A DNA stretch of 64,000 bases from Oceanimonas marisflavi (lineage in GTDB: Bacteria > Pseudomonadota > Gammaproteobacteria > Enterobacterales > Aeromonadaceae), in assembly GCF_003049725.1 (NCBI RefSeq), contig NZ_QAGM01000002.1, positions 124,001 through 188,000 of the forward strand. The letters run 5' to 3'. Made by a program: the position numbers and the translations under genes. Numbering within the stretch: position 1 is the stretch's first letter; each line of letters opens with the position of its first letter. A model generated the notes under the pieces. That model worked only from the letters and a program-made list of their open reading frames with translations, had not been told where the DNA came from and did no database searches. Below are positions 41,689-49,666 of this stretch, in pieces.

Positions 41689-42583
41689 CGTCAGACTGGT
41701 GGAAGTGGGCCCCCGGGACGGCCTGCAGAACGAGCCGGCACGCGTGCCTACCAATATCAAAATCGGGCTGGTGGAGCGGCTGGCGGACTGCGGCCTGACG
41801 CATATCGAGGCAGCCAGTTTTGTGTCCCCCAAATGGGTGCCGCAAATGGCCGATGGTGGTGAGGTGTTAACCGGTATTCACCGTAAAGATGGCGTGGTGT
41901 ATTCGGCTCTGACCCCCAACCTGCAGGGCTTGAAAGCCGCCCTGGCCGCCGGTGCCGATGAGGTGGCGGTGTTTACCGCCGCCTCGGAAAGCTTTTGCCA
42001 AAAGAACATCAACTGTTCGGTGGCGGAAAGTCTTGAGCGCTTCACCCCGGTACTGCAGCTGGCCCGCGAACGCGGCCTGCGGGTACGGGGCTATGTCTCC
42101 ACCGTGCTGGGCTGCCCCTATGAAGGGGACATCGCTCCCGCCGCCGTGGCCAAGGTCGCCGGCGCGCTGTACCGTCTGGGCTGCGATGAAATCTCCCTCG
42201 GCGACACCATAGGTACCGGCACGCCGAAAAAAGCCATCGCCATGCTGTCGGCGGTACGGCAGGAGGTGCCCCTGGTGCGGCTGGCGGCTCATTTTCACGA
42301 CACCTACGGCCAGGCGCTGGCCAACCTCTATGGAGTGCTGGAGCAGGGCCTGCGTATTATCGACAGCTCGGTGGCGGGCCTGGGCGGCTGCCCCTATGCC
42401 AAAGGCGCCACCGGCAACGTGGCAACCGAAGACGTGGTCTATCTGCTGCACGGCCTGGGCCTGGAAACCGGCGTTAATCTCAACCAACTGGTGCACACCG
42501 GCCACTGGATAAGCCAACAGCTGGGCCGGGAAAACGGTTCGAAGACAGGGCGCGCCTGGAGCAACCACAGCCTTAAGCCGTAA
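41681..42583 (+). CDS. liuE: Hydroxymethylglutaryl-CoA lyase
   Basis: LiuE cleaves HMG-CoA to acetyl-CoA and acetoacetate, the last step of the leucine pathway. The TIM-barrel protein of about 300 residues has VEVGPRDGLQNE (metal ligand and catalytic arginine), VSTVLGCPYEGDIAPAAVA, LAAHFHDTYGQALANL and the flexible-loop cysteine in AGLGGCPYAKGATGNVATED. ATG codons occur at 41678 and 41681; the second has better spacing from GGAGG. It overlaps the end of liuD by eight bases. Confidence 0.96.
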   Translation: MDSVRLVEVGPRDGLQNEPARVPTNIKIGLVERLADCGLTHIEAASFVSPKWVPQMADGGEVLTGIHRKDGVVYSALTPNLQGLKAALAAGADEVAVFTAASESFCQKNINCSVAESLERFTPVLQLARERGLRVRGYVSTVLGCPYEGDIAPAAVAKVAGALYRLGCDEISLGDTIGTGTPKKAIAMLSAVRQEVPLVRLAAHFHDTYGQALANLYGVLEQGLRIIDSSVAGLGGCPYAKGATGNVATEDVVYLLHGLGLETGVNLNQLVHTGHWISQQLGRENGSKTGRAWSNHSLKP

Positions 42584-42651
42584 GCTGTAAGTGGTGTCGC
42601 TTGGACTGGTGCTAAGCTGTGCTTGTATGAAAAGCGGGAGGTTGTCACTGC

Positions 42652-42681
42652 GTAGTTGAGGTGAGCGAAACGAATCCCAAC
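42652..42681. repeat. Dispersed intergenic repeat, diverged inverted copy 3
   Basis: Reads GTAGTTGAGGTGAGCGAAAC followed by GAATCCCAAC; its reverse complement aligns with the 32-bp repeats at 13095 and 19836 with a few substitutions and a short length difference. It lies in the liuE-mdh gap. Confidence 0.65.
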
Positions 42682-42789
42682 GAAAGTGCGGCCACAGCAA
42701 CACCGGAATTCGCTATGCTCATTCCAGCCTACTTCCTTCACGGCACGCTCGGCGCTGATTAAAAGCAAGCAGGCAACGCCGATGTTACC

Positions 42790-42903
42790 CGAAGCAACAG
42801 TGGGGATTGCCGGAGCCGACCATAAAATGCCATGGATGGCATTTCGAGCGTTACATGGATGTCTTGTAGCGTGTCAGCGGAGCGCAACCGCACTGATGCT
42901 TCG
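42790..42903. repeat. Short structured intergenic element, copy C
   Basis: A 114-bp element with outer arms CGAAGCA/TGCTTCG, interrupted pairing of AGTG/CACT and TTGC/GCAA, and the hairpin AAATGCC-ATGGAT-GGCATTT. The segment GGGGATTGCCGGAGCCGACC matches copy A. It has the short architecture of copy B1. Confidence 0.75.
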
Positions 42904-42966
42904 CAAGGCGCTCATTCCAGCCTACTCCCCTCTAATCCCCAGTCCCTATTCCCCCATCCCTGAACG

Positions 42967-42993
42967 AAAAAAGGGAGCCGAAGCTCCCTTTTT
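42967..42993. terminator. mdh terminator (bidirectional)
   Basis: AAAAAAGGGAGC, loop CGAA, GCTCCCTTTTT. The A and T tracts on both sides let it act for mdh on the minus strand and for transcripts from liuE on the plus strand. Confidence 0.88.
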
Positions 42994-43012
42994 AGTGTTT
43001 GATTCGACAACC

Positions 43013-43951
43013 TTACTGGTTAACGAACTCCACACCTTTCTGAATGTCGCCACGCAGGGTTTCCAGCATGCCGTCCATTGCGGCCTGTTCAAAGGCGCTG
43101 ATTTCGCCGTAGGGCAGGACTTTTTCCACGCCGTTTTTGCCGAGCAGTACCGGCTGGGCGAAGAAAGCAGCGTGCTCGCTGCCGCCGTCGACGTAGGTGC
43201 ACTCAACCACGTTGGCTTCACCCTGCATGGCTTTCACCAGAGACAGGGCGAAACGGCAGGCAGCCTGACCCATGGACAGGGTGGCGGAGCCGCCACCGGC
43301 CTTGGCTTCAACCACTTCGGTGCCGGCGTTCTGAATGCGGTAGGTCAGCTTCTCGATTTCCTCGTCGGAGAAGGAAGCGCCTTCCACCTGGGACAGCAGC
43401 GGCAGAATGGTCACGCCGCTGTGGCCACCGATAACGGGAACCTTGACATCGGCCACGTTCAGACCCTTGGCTTCGGCCACGAAGGTCTCGGCACGGATCA
43501 CGTCCAGGGTGGTGATGCCGAACAGCTTGTTCTTGTCGTATACGCCGGCCTTTTTCAGTACTTCGGCGGCGATCGGCACAGTGGTGTTCACCGGGTTGGT
43601 GATGATACCGATGCAGGCCTTGGGACAGGCGGCAGCGGCTTTTTCGATCAGGTTCTTGACGATGCCGGCGTTCACGTTGAACAGGTCGGCACGGTCCATA
43701 CCCGGCTTGCGGGCCACACCGGCGGAGATCAGCACAATGTCGGCGCCGGTCAGGGCCGGAGTGGGGTCTTCGCCACCGAAACCAACCACGTTAACGGCAG
43801 TGGGGATGTGGCTCAGATCGGCAGCAACACCGGGAGTAACGGGAGCAATATCGTACAGGCTCAGTTCAGAGCCGGCAGGCAGGTTGTTCTTCAACAGCAG
43901 GGCAAGAGCCTGACCGATACCACCGGCAGCTCCGAGTACGGCAACTTTCAT
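43013..43951 (-). CDS. mdh: Malate dehydrogenase
   Basis: NAD-dependent malate dehydrogenase of the TCA cycle, 312 residues, E. coli type. It starts [21 protein letters not shown] (NAD site) and has [26 protein letters not shown], the substrate arginines and the catalytic histidine in [18 protein letters not shown]. In many relatives mdh and argR are direct divergent neighbours. Here the art arginine-transport genes lie between them. Confidence 0.98.
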   Translation of the reverse strand: MKVAVLGAAGGIGQALALLLKNNLPAGSELSLYDIAPVTPGVAADLSHIPTAVNVVGFGGEDPTPALTGADIVLISAGVARKPGMDRADLFNVNAGIVKNLIEKAAAACPKACIGIITNPVNTTVPIAAEVLKKAGVYDKNKLFGITTLDVIRAETFVAEAKGLNVADVKVPVIGGHSGVTILPLLSQVEGASFSDEEIEKLTYRIQNAGTEVVEAKAGGGSATLSMGQAACRFALSLVKAMQGEANVVECTYVDGGSEHAAFFAQPVLLGKNGVEKVLPYGEISAFEQAAMDGMLETLRGDIQKGVEFVNQ

Positions 43952-44077
43952 AACTGAACTCCGTTTATTATTGAATAGTTATACGTTTCCTGGGCCTATG
44001 CAAAATAGCGAAACCGCCGTGCAAACACAATGCCCAGGCCCATCAAATGTAATGGTTATGTGAGCCAACGCAGCTCG

Positions 44078-44755
44078 TTACCCCTGCTGCTGAAACGCCA
44101 GCGCACGCCGTTCCAGCAGGCGAAAGAGGCCGGTCAGCAGGCTGTTCATCAGCAGATACATGGCACCGGCCACGCCGAACACCGCCAGGGTGTCGTAGGT
44201 CTGGCCGTTGATGCGCTGGGCCAGGCCCATGATGTCCATAATGGAAATGGTGCTGGCCAGGGAGCTGCCCTTGAGCACCAGTACCACCTCGTTGGAATAG
44301 GCCGGGATCACCCGGCGCATGGCGTGACGAAGCTTCACGCTCAGGGTCTGCCACTCGCTCATGCCCAGTGCCCGGCAGGCCAGGGTTTCACCCCTGGGCA
44401 CCGCATCCAGCGCGCCCTTGAACAGCCGGCAGGTATAGGCACCGGCATTCATGCCCAGCGCCAGAATGGCACAGAACAGGGGTTCACGCAGATACTCCCA
44501 GACCCAGCTTTGCTTGATCCAGTCGAACTGGGCCGGACCATAGTAAATAAGAAAGATCTGCACCAGCAGGGGCGTGCCGGTGATCAGCAGAAGATAGCCT
44601 TCCGCCAGCCAGTTCAGCACCGGCACTCGCCTGTCCAGGATCCAGGTGAGCAGCAGCGCGATCAACAACCCCAGCAGCAGGCCGGAACCGGTGATCAACA
44701 GGGTAATTTGCAGGCCTTCCAGCAGGGTCAGCGCATATTCAAGCCATTTAGTCAT
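44078..44755 (-). CDS. artM: Arginine ABC transporter permease ArtM
   Basis: A 225-residue inner-membrane permease of the polar amino acid (HisM/ArtM) family with about five membrane helices. The cytoplasmic coupling loop [43 protein letters not shown] is clear. It overlaps artQ by eight bases and is the last gene of artPIQM. Arginine specificity is inferred from the gene order and the adjacent argR. Confidence 0.9.
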   Translation of the reverse strand: MTKWLEYALTLLEGLQITLLITGSGLLLGLLIALLLTWILDRRVPVLNWLAEGYLLLITGTPLLVQIFLIYYGPAQFDWIKQSWVWEYLREPLFCAILALGMNAGAYTCRLFKGALDAVPRGETLACRALGMSEWQTLSVKLRHAMRRVIPAYSNEVVLVLKGSSLASTISIMDIMGLAQRINGQTYDTLAVFGVAGAMYLLMNSLLTGLFRLLERRALAFQQQG

Positions 44756-45395
44756 AACGGGTCACCCTCGCCTGCAGACGTTTCAGCCCTTGCTGGCTGA
44801 CCAGGGTAATGGCCAGATAGATCAGCGCCGCCAGCGCATACCAGGTAAAGGGCTCGTAGGTACTGGCCGCCGCCGACTTGGCCTGGTGCATGAGGTCATG
44901 CACGCCGATCAGCGACACCAGCGCCGTGTCCTTCAGCAGCACCAGCCACTGATTGCTCAGCCCCGGCAGGGCATGACGCCAGGTTTGCGGCAGCACAATA
45001 TGAAAAAAGGTGTACAGGGGCGGCAGCCCCAGAGCCTGGGCCGCCTGACGCTGACCGCGCGACACGGCGTTGAGCGCGCCGCGCAGGGTCTGGGCCGAAT
45101 AGGCGGCAAACAGCAGCGACAGCGCGGTCACCCCGCACCAGAAGGGACTGAACTCTATGTATTCCCCGGTGAGCAGAAACAACACCTGAGTGGAGCCGAA
45201 ATAAATAAAGAACACCACCAGAATTTCCGGCAGGCCCCGCAGCACTGTGGTGAGCGCAGACGCCGGCAGCCGCAACAGCCGCCAGCGACTCATTTCGGCA
45301 CCGCAGAACAGCATGGCCAGCACCATGCCCACCACCAGCGAGACCAATGCCAGCCCGAGGGTCATCAGGCCGGCATTAAACAGATGCGTCATCAT
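44748..45395 (-). CDS. artQ: Arginine ABC transporter permease ArtQ
   Basis: A 215-residue permease partner of ArtM. The coupling loop [44 protein letters not shown] and family start [23 protein letters not shown] are visible. Its start codon shares one base with the artI stop region, and it overlaps artM, so the operon is tightly coupled. Confidence 0.9.
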   Translation of the reverse strand: MMTHLFNAGLMTLGLALVSLVVGMVLAMLFCGAEMSRWRLLRLPASALTTVLRGLPEILVVFFIYFGSTQVLFLLTGEYIEFSPFWCGVTALSLLFAAYSAQTLRGALNAVSRGQRQAAQALGLPPLYTFFHIVLPQTWRHALPGLSNQWLVLLKDTALVSLIGVHDLMHQAKSAAASTYEPFTWYALAALIYLAITLVSQQGLKRLQARVTRYD

Positions 45396-46135
45396 CAGTG
45401 GGGAAAGTACTTGCCGTAGAGACTGTCGTAGGTGCCGTTGGCCTTGAGCTCGGCCAGCCCCTGGTTCAGCTTGTTCAGCAGCTCCTGGTTGCCCTTGGTC
45501 ACGGCAATGCCGAAACCGGTGCCGAAGTAGTTGTCGTCGGTCACCGCCTCGCCCACCACTTCATAGCCTTCCGACTTGGCCAGCCAGTCACCCACCACGG
45601 CGGTGTCGGCAAACACGGCTTCAATACGGCCGTTGGTCATGTCCAGCAGGGCATCCTGCACGCTCTGGTAGGGACGGGGCTTCAGACCTTCCCCTTCCAG
45701 CTTGTCCTGAATGTATTTCTGGTGGGAAGTGCCGTTCTGCACGCCCACGGTCTGGCCCTTGAGCTGGTCAATGGCGGTGAACTGGCCGGTGGGCGCCACA
45801 AATACCGCGGAGTTTTCGTAGTAGATGTCGCTGAAGTCCACCTGCTCGGCGCGCTCGGGGGTGATGTCCATGGCGGCGATGGCGGCATGATAGCGCTTGA
45901 ACTTGAGGCTGGGGATCAGGCTGTCAAAGGCCTGGTTGTGAAAGCTGCATTCAAGCTCGGCCACCTCGCACAGGGCCTTGGCCAGATCGATGTCAAAGCC
46001 CTGCATTTCGTTGTTGTCGTCAACGAATTCAAAGGGAGGATAGGCGGCGTTGGTCACGAACTTTACTTCGTCTGCCACGGCGGCAGTGCTGCCGGCGGCG
46101 GCCAGCAGGGCCAGGGACAACAGGGTCTTTTTCAT
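45395..46135 (-). CDS. artI: Arginine ABC transporter periplasmic binding protein
   Basis: A 246-residue type-II solute-binding protein. The signal peptide [21 protein letters not shown] is followed by [37 protein letters not shown], the standard amino-acid-binding start. Only one binding protein is encoded, whereas E. coli has artI and artJ, so artI/artJ assignment is nominal. Confidence 0.9.
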   Translation of the reverse strand: MKKTLLSLALLAAAGSTAAVADEVKFVTNAAYPPFEFVDDNNEMQGFDIDLAKALCEVAELECSFHNQAFDSLIPSLKFKRYHAAIAAMDITPERAEQVDFSDIYYENSAVFVAPTGQFTAIDQLKGQTVGVQNGTSHQKYIQDKLEGEGLKPRPYQSVQDALLDMTNGRIEAVFADTAVVGDWLAKSEGYEVVGEAVTDDNYFGTGFGIAVTKGNQELLNKLNQGLAELKANGTYDSLYGKYFPH

Positions 46136-46150
46136 GGGTATGTCCTTATT

Positions 46151-46888
46151 TTAATGAGTCAGAAATTCCGCCAGACGTTTTGTCTGAGGGTGGTCAAGCA
46201 AGGAAGCGTCACCGTATTCCACCAGTTTGCCCTGCTCCAGATAGGCCACTCTGGTGGCCACCCGGCGGGCAAAGTTCACTTCGTGGGTCACAATCACCTG
46301 AGTAATGCCGGTTTTCCCCAGCTGGGCAATGATCTCGGCCACCTCTTTGGTGATCTCCGGATCCAGCGCCGCCGTGGGCTCGTCAAACAACAATACCTCG
46401 GGGTTCATCATCAGCGCCCGGGCAATGGCCACCCGCTGCTGCTGACCGCCGGACAAGGCCCCGGGCCAGGCATGGCGCTTGTCGGCCAGCTTGAGCTGGG
46501 TCAGCAGTTGCATCGCCTTTTGCTGCGCCTCGGCCTTGTTCATGCCCAGTACCTTGAGGGGCGCTTCCAGCAGGTTCTGCTCCACGGTCAGGTGGGGCCA
46601 CAGGTGATATTGCTGAAACACCATGCCCACCTTGCTCCGCAGGGCCTGCGCCCGCTTTGACAACCGGCCGTTGTTATCGGAGGGAAAGCTGAATTGTTCC
46701 CCGGCAATGGCCAGGCTGCCGGCATCCGGAATATCCAGCAGGTTCATCAGCCTGAGCAGAGAACTTTTTCCTGCGCCGCTGGGGCCAAGTAGCACTAATG
46801 TCTCTCCGGCATCGCATTGCAGCGAAACCTGGCTTAAAATTTCCTGACCGGACCAGGACTTGCTTATGCCGCTGAATTCTATGCCCAT
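46151..46888 (-). CDS. artP: Arginine ABC transporter ATP-binding protein ArtP
   Basis: A 245-residue ATPase that powers ArtQM. Walker A is LLGPSGAGKSSLLRLMNLL, the signature is LSGGQQQRVAIARALMM, and Walker B is VLLFDEPTAALDPE. It is the first gene of the operon and faces argR across a 133-bp AT-rich gap holding ARG-box-like palindromes, so repression by ArgR with arginine is expected. Confidence 0.93.
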   Translation of the reverse strand: MGIEFSGISKSWSGQEILSQVSLQCDAGETLVLLGPSGAGKSSLLRLMNLLDIPDAGSLAIAGEQFSFPSDNNGRLSKRAQALRSKVGMVFQQYHLWPHLTVEQNLLEAPLKVLGMNKAEAQQKAMQLLTQLKLADKRHAWPGALSGGQQQRVAIARALMMNPEVLLFDEPTAALDPEITKEVAEIIAQLGKTGITQVIVTHEVNFARRVATRVAYLEQGKLVEYGDASLLDHPQTKRLAEFLTH

Positions 46889-46933
46889 GCGCTATGTTCA
46901 CTTCATCTGTCAGAGTCTTTGGCTGATTTTATT

Positions 46934-46953
46934 TTGCATTATTGTTAATGCAA
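46934..46953. promoter_or_regulatory. ARG-box-like palindrome 1
   Basis: TTGCATTATTGTTAATGCAA is a perfect 8-4-8 inverted repeat in the artP-argR gap. TGCAT half-sites are tolerated in ArgR operators. The arm spacing is slightly wider than the classic ARG box. Confidence 0.6.
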
Positions 46954-46961
46954 GCTAAATC

Positions 46962-46975
46962 TGCATCTTTATGCA
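46962..46975. promoter_or_regulatory. ARG-box-like palindrome 2
   Basis: TGCATCTTTATGCA has the 5-4-5 geometry of the ARG box (TGAAT-N4-ATTCA) with one symmetric change per arm. Its centre is 25 bp from palindrome 1, so the pair could bind an ArgR hexamer controlling both artPIQM and argR. Confidence 0.65.
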
Positions 46976-47021
46976 AGATAAATGACTATTCCTTGATAAA
47001 ACCCCATAACGGATAGACAAT

Positions 47022-47522
47022 ATGTCCCATTCACTCACGCTTGGTCGACTGCAAAAAATGAACGAAAAACAGGAACAGCTGGTCAAGGCGTTCAAGGCGC
47101 TGCTAAAGGAAGAGCGTTTCGGCTCTCAGGCGGAAATCGTTAATGCCCTGCAGGAACTGGGGTTCGAGAACATCAACCAGTCCAAGGTTTCGCGCATGCT
47201 GAGCAAGTTCGGCGCCGTGCGCACCCGCAATGCCAAGATGGAAATGGTCTATTGCCTGCCGGTGGAGCTGGGTGTTCCCACCTCCAGCAGCCAGCTCAAG
47301 AATCTGGTGCTGGATGTGGGTCACAACAGCGCGCTGATCGTCATTCACACCAGCCCAGGTGCGGCCCAGCTCATCGCCCGCATGCTCGACTCTCTTGGCC
47401 GTGCCGAGGGCATTCTCGGCACCATCGCCGGCGACGACACCATCTTTATCACCCCCACCAAGGAAACCCCCATCGAAGAGCTGTATCAGAGTGTACTGGA
47501 GCTGTTCGAGCAATACGTTTAA
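47022..47522 (+). CDS. argR: Arginine repressor
   Basis: ArgR is a hexameric arginine-dependent repressor of arginine biosynthesis and transport. The product has the N-terminal winged helix ([55 protein letters not shown]) and the C-terminal hexamerisation/arginine-binding domain with [38 protein letters not shown]. The 166-residue version starting at 47022 has a weak GGAT site; an internal ATG at 47058 gives a length closer to E. coli ArgR (156 residues) but lacks a visible site. Divergent from artPIQM. Confidence 0.95.
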   Translation: MSHSLTLGRLQKMNEKQEQLVKAFKALLKEERFGSQAEIVNALQELGFENINQSKVSRMLSKFGAVRTRNAKMEMVYCLPVELGVPTSSSQLKNLVLDVGHNSALIVIHTSPGAAQLIARMLDSLGRAEGILGTIAGDDTIFITPTKETPIEELYQSVLELFEQYV

Positions 47523-47529
47523 ATACTCC

Positions 47530-47600
47530 GTGAGGGGTGAAGAGTAAGGGGTGAGGCGTCTTTCGCTTTTCCCCTCACTCCTCTCCCCTCGCTCCTTACG
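47530..47600. repeat. Purine/pyrimidine-asymmetric inverted low-complexity repeat
   Basis: GTGAGGGG (47530-47537) and AAGGGGTGAGG on one side face CCCCTCAC (47571-47578) and CTCCTCTCCCC on the other. It lies between convergent argR and the Dyp peroxidase gene and could fold as a terminator-like hairpin. A related segment is at 54776-54857. Confidence 0.65.
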
Positions 47601-47626
47601 CTTCAGGCAGAGCGTTACACATCTCC

Positions 47627-48529
47627 CTAGGACAACAGCCATTCTTCTGAAGGCGCAAAAAACGCCGCACCGGTGCGGGGCTGAGTAAACAGCGTCAGGA
47701 GGTCGAAGTGCCCGTCGCCGTCCTTTTGGTACATGCTCTCCAGCATGCGGGTAAAGTGCAGCGGCGTACGGCAGCAGGAAACAAAAACCAGGCCCTGCTC
47801 GGTGGCACTGCCCCAGGGCATGCTCTGGCGCAATATCTCCATGCTGCGGCCTTCAGCGTCCTTCAGGCTGGTGCGTCTGGTGTGTGCGGTGAGCGGCTTG
47901 TCGGCCGAGGCATATTCGATGTTGTCATCTTTGGTGCGGCCGTATATGTCTTCCTGGGCCTTCAATGCCAGTTTCTGCCAGCGGGCCATGCGGTGATGAT
48001 AGCGCTGTACATGCAGATGGCTGCCACCGGTAAAGGGGCCGTCGGCCACCAGCGCCACGGCCGCCCTGTCTTCGCCCTGAGGGTTTTCGGTGCCGTCCAC
48101 AAAGCCGGTCATGTCACGGCTGTCGAGATAGCGAAACCCCTGGCGCTCGTCCTTGAGTTCCGCCAGACCGGCCAGCAGCGTCATCACCCGCTGCACCCCG
48201 ATATAGGCCACATCGAGGCGGTCGGCGCGCAGCTGAAAGAACAAATCAAAGGGTGTTTCCGGCGCAGAACGCTCCCCTTCTCCCTGAGCCGGAAAAGCGG
48301 TCAGCTCACTCGGACGGGCCTGAGGGTAGAGTTCGTCCCAACTCTCGTTGCCAATGGCCACCAGGCCGGAAAAGGCGGCATCGGGAAAGCCTGAGGCCAG
48401 CTCCCGCCACAGCGCCGGCACGGTTTTCAGCTTGTTCCGCACCTCGGCATGACGACCGGGAAGAATATTGAAAAACAGGTAATAAGCGTGAAGGTTGGGT
48501 TCGGCGCAAATGCCGGCTTGTGCTGTCAT
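47627..48529 (-). CDS. Dyp-type haem peroxidase (YfeX-like)
   Basis: A 300-residue dye-decolourising peroxidase of the cytoplasmic class without Tat signal. The GxxDG motif is in DMTGFVDGTENP, a histidine ligand candidate is in GGSHLHVQRYHHRM, and the distal arginine region is RTSLKDAEGRSMEILRQSMPWG. Its YfeX-type length and start (GICAEPNLHAYYLFFNIL) fit. Natural substrates of this class are unsettled. It has no encapsulin neighbour. A long perfect palindrome lies 12 bp upstream of its start, and the iron importer genes come next on the same strand. Confidence 0.9.
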   Translation of the reverse strand: MTAQAGICAEPNLHAYYLFFNILPGRHAEVRNKLKTVPALWRELASGFPDAAFSGLVAIGNESWDELYPQARPSELTAFPAQGEGERSAPETPFDLFFQLRADRLDVAYIGVQRVMTLLAGLAELKDERQGFRYLDSRDMTGFVDGTENPQGEDRAAVALVADGPFTGGSHLHVQRYHHRMARWQKLALKAQEDIYGRTKDDNIEYASADKPLTAHTRRTSLKDAEGRSMEILRQSMPWGSATEQGLVFVSCCRTPLHFTRMLESMYQKDGDGHFDLLTLFTQPRTGAAFFAPSEEWLLS

Positions 48530-48540
48530 TATTGCTCATC

Positions 48541-48601
48541 CATTAAAAGGGGTCGGAGTCATTTTATCTTAAAGAAAAAATGACTCCGACCCCTTTTAAT
48601 G
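48541..48601. repeat. Long perfect palindrome between fbpC and the Dyp gene
   Basis: Two perfectly complementary 25-bp arms (48541-48565 and 48577-48601) flank an 11-base A/T-rich loop. The arm contains AAAAGGGGTCGGAGTCATTT. It fills the gap from the fbpC stop codon to 12 bp before the Dyp start. Sequences of this type are, as I recall, found near REP-associated transposases. None is visible here. Confidence 0.9.
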
Positions 48602-49666
48602 TCAGGCCACTTCCCGGCGGCGCTCGCCTTCACCGGGAAAAAAGGTCAGGGCATGGGGCGCCACGCTCACCTGCACGCCGCTCACCGCCGGCAGGGGCTC
48701 GTTGATGCTCACCTCCAGGGTCAGGCCCTGACACTCCACCAGGCAGCGGGTATGAGCACCGAGAAACTGCTGCTCCAGTACCCTGCCATTGCCCTGCTCG
48801 GCCTCGGTCAGGTGGATCTGGCGCGGGCGCAGCAACAGCCGGCCCTCGCTGCCGGGCTCGGCGTCGATGGGCACCAGGCTGGGAATGCTCCCTATGGGGG
48901 TCAGCAGGGTATGGCTGTCGTGCACCGTGGCCGGCACATAGTTGCTCTGGCCGAGAAAGTCGGCCACAAAGGGGGTTTGCGGATGCTGATACAGGGTCTG
49001 CGGCCGGCCCACCTGCTCAATGTGGCCTTCGCGGAACAGCGCCAGCTTGTCGGAGAAGGCAAAGGCTTCTTCCTTGCTGTGAGTCACAAAAATGGCGCTG
49101 ATGCCCTGCTCTTTCAGCAAGGCGCGAATTTCGCCAATCAGCCGCATGCGCACCTGAGTATCGATATTGGAAAAGGGCTCATCCAGCAGCATCAGCTGAG
49201 GCTGGCAGATCAACGCCCGGGCAATGGCCACCCGTTGCTGCTGGCCACCGGAGAGCTGGTGCGGATAGCGATCGCCCAGCCCCACCAGATTGACCAGCTC
49301 CAGCACCTCAGCCACCCGCTTTTGAATAAAGGCCTTGTTACTTTCCTTGCTCTGCAGCCCAAAGGCCACGTTCTGGGCCACATTGAGGTGGGGAAACAGG
49401 GCATAATCCTGAAAAATCATGCCAATATTGCGCTCTTCCGGCACCACCGCCAGACCATGCCCATTCACCGCCTGACCGTTAATGGCAATCTCGCCCCGGG
49501 TCACCGGCAGCAGCCCGGCCACCGCTTTCAGCAGAGTAGTCTTGCCACAGCCACTGGCCCCCAGCAGACACATGATCTCGTTGCTTTGCACTTTCAGCGA
49601 CAGGCCATCCAGTACCGGCTTGCCGTTGTAACTGCAACAAATGTCGTGAATAGTCAGTGCCGCCAT
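48602..49666 (-). CDS. fbpC: Iron(III) ABC transporter ATP-binding protein
   Basis: A 354-residue ATPase of the FbpC/spermidine-iron-type family. Walker A is LLGASGCGKTTLLKAVAGLL, the signature LSGGQQQRVAIARALI, Walker B LMLLDEPFSNID. A C-terminal TOBE-like regulatory domain follows residue 240 (LLLRPRQIHL). It overlaps the permease gene by one base and ends exactly at the palindrome at 48541-48601. Confidence 0.9.
   Translation of the reverse strand: MAALTIHDICCSYNGKPVLDGLSLKVQSNEIMCLLGASGCGKTTLLKAVAGLLPVTRGEIAINGQAVNGHGLAVVPEERNIGMIFQDYALFPHLNVAQNVAFGLQSKESNKAFIQKRVAEVLELVNLVGLGDRYPHQLSGGQQQRVAIARALICQPQLMLLDEPFSNIDTQVRMRLIGEIRALLKEQGISAIFVTHSKEEAFAFSDKLALFREGHIEQVGRPQTLYQHPQTPFVADFLGQSNYVPATVHDSHTLLTPIGSIPSLVPIDAEPGSEGRLLLRPRQIHLTEAEQGNGRVLEQQFLGAHTRCLVECQGLTLEVSINEPLPAVSGVQVSVAPHALTFFPGEGERRREVA

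Larger units (their letters stand above)
42584..43012. other. Repeat-packed gap between liuE and mdh
   Basis: These 429 bases separate the convergent liuE and mdh genes. They hold GCCGTAAGCTGTAAG low-complexity sequence, a diverged inverted copy of the 32-bp repeat (42652-42681), two GGAATTCGC/CTCATTCCAGCCTAC fragments near 42705-42732 and 42911-42924, the short structured element (42790-42903), CCCTAATCCCCAGTCCC-type sequence and the mdh terminator. I see no gene. Confidence 0.8.
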
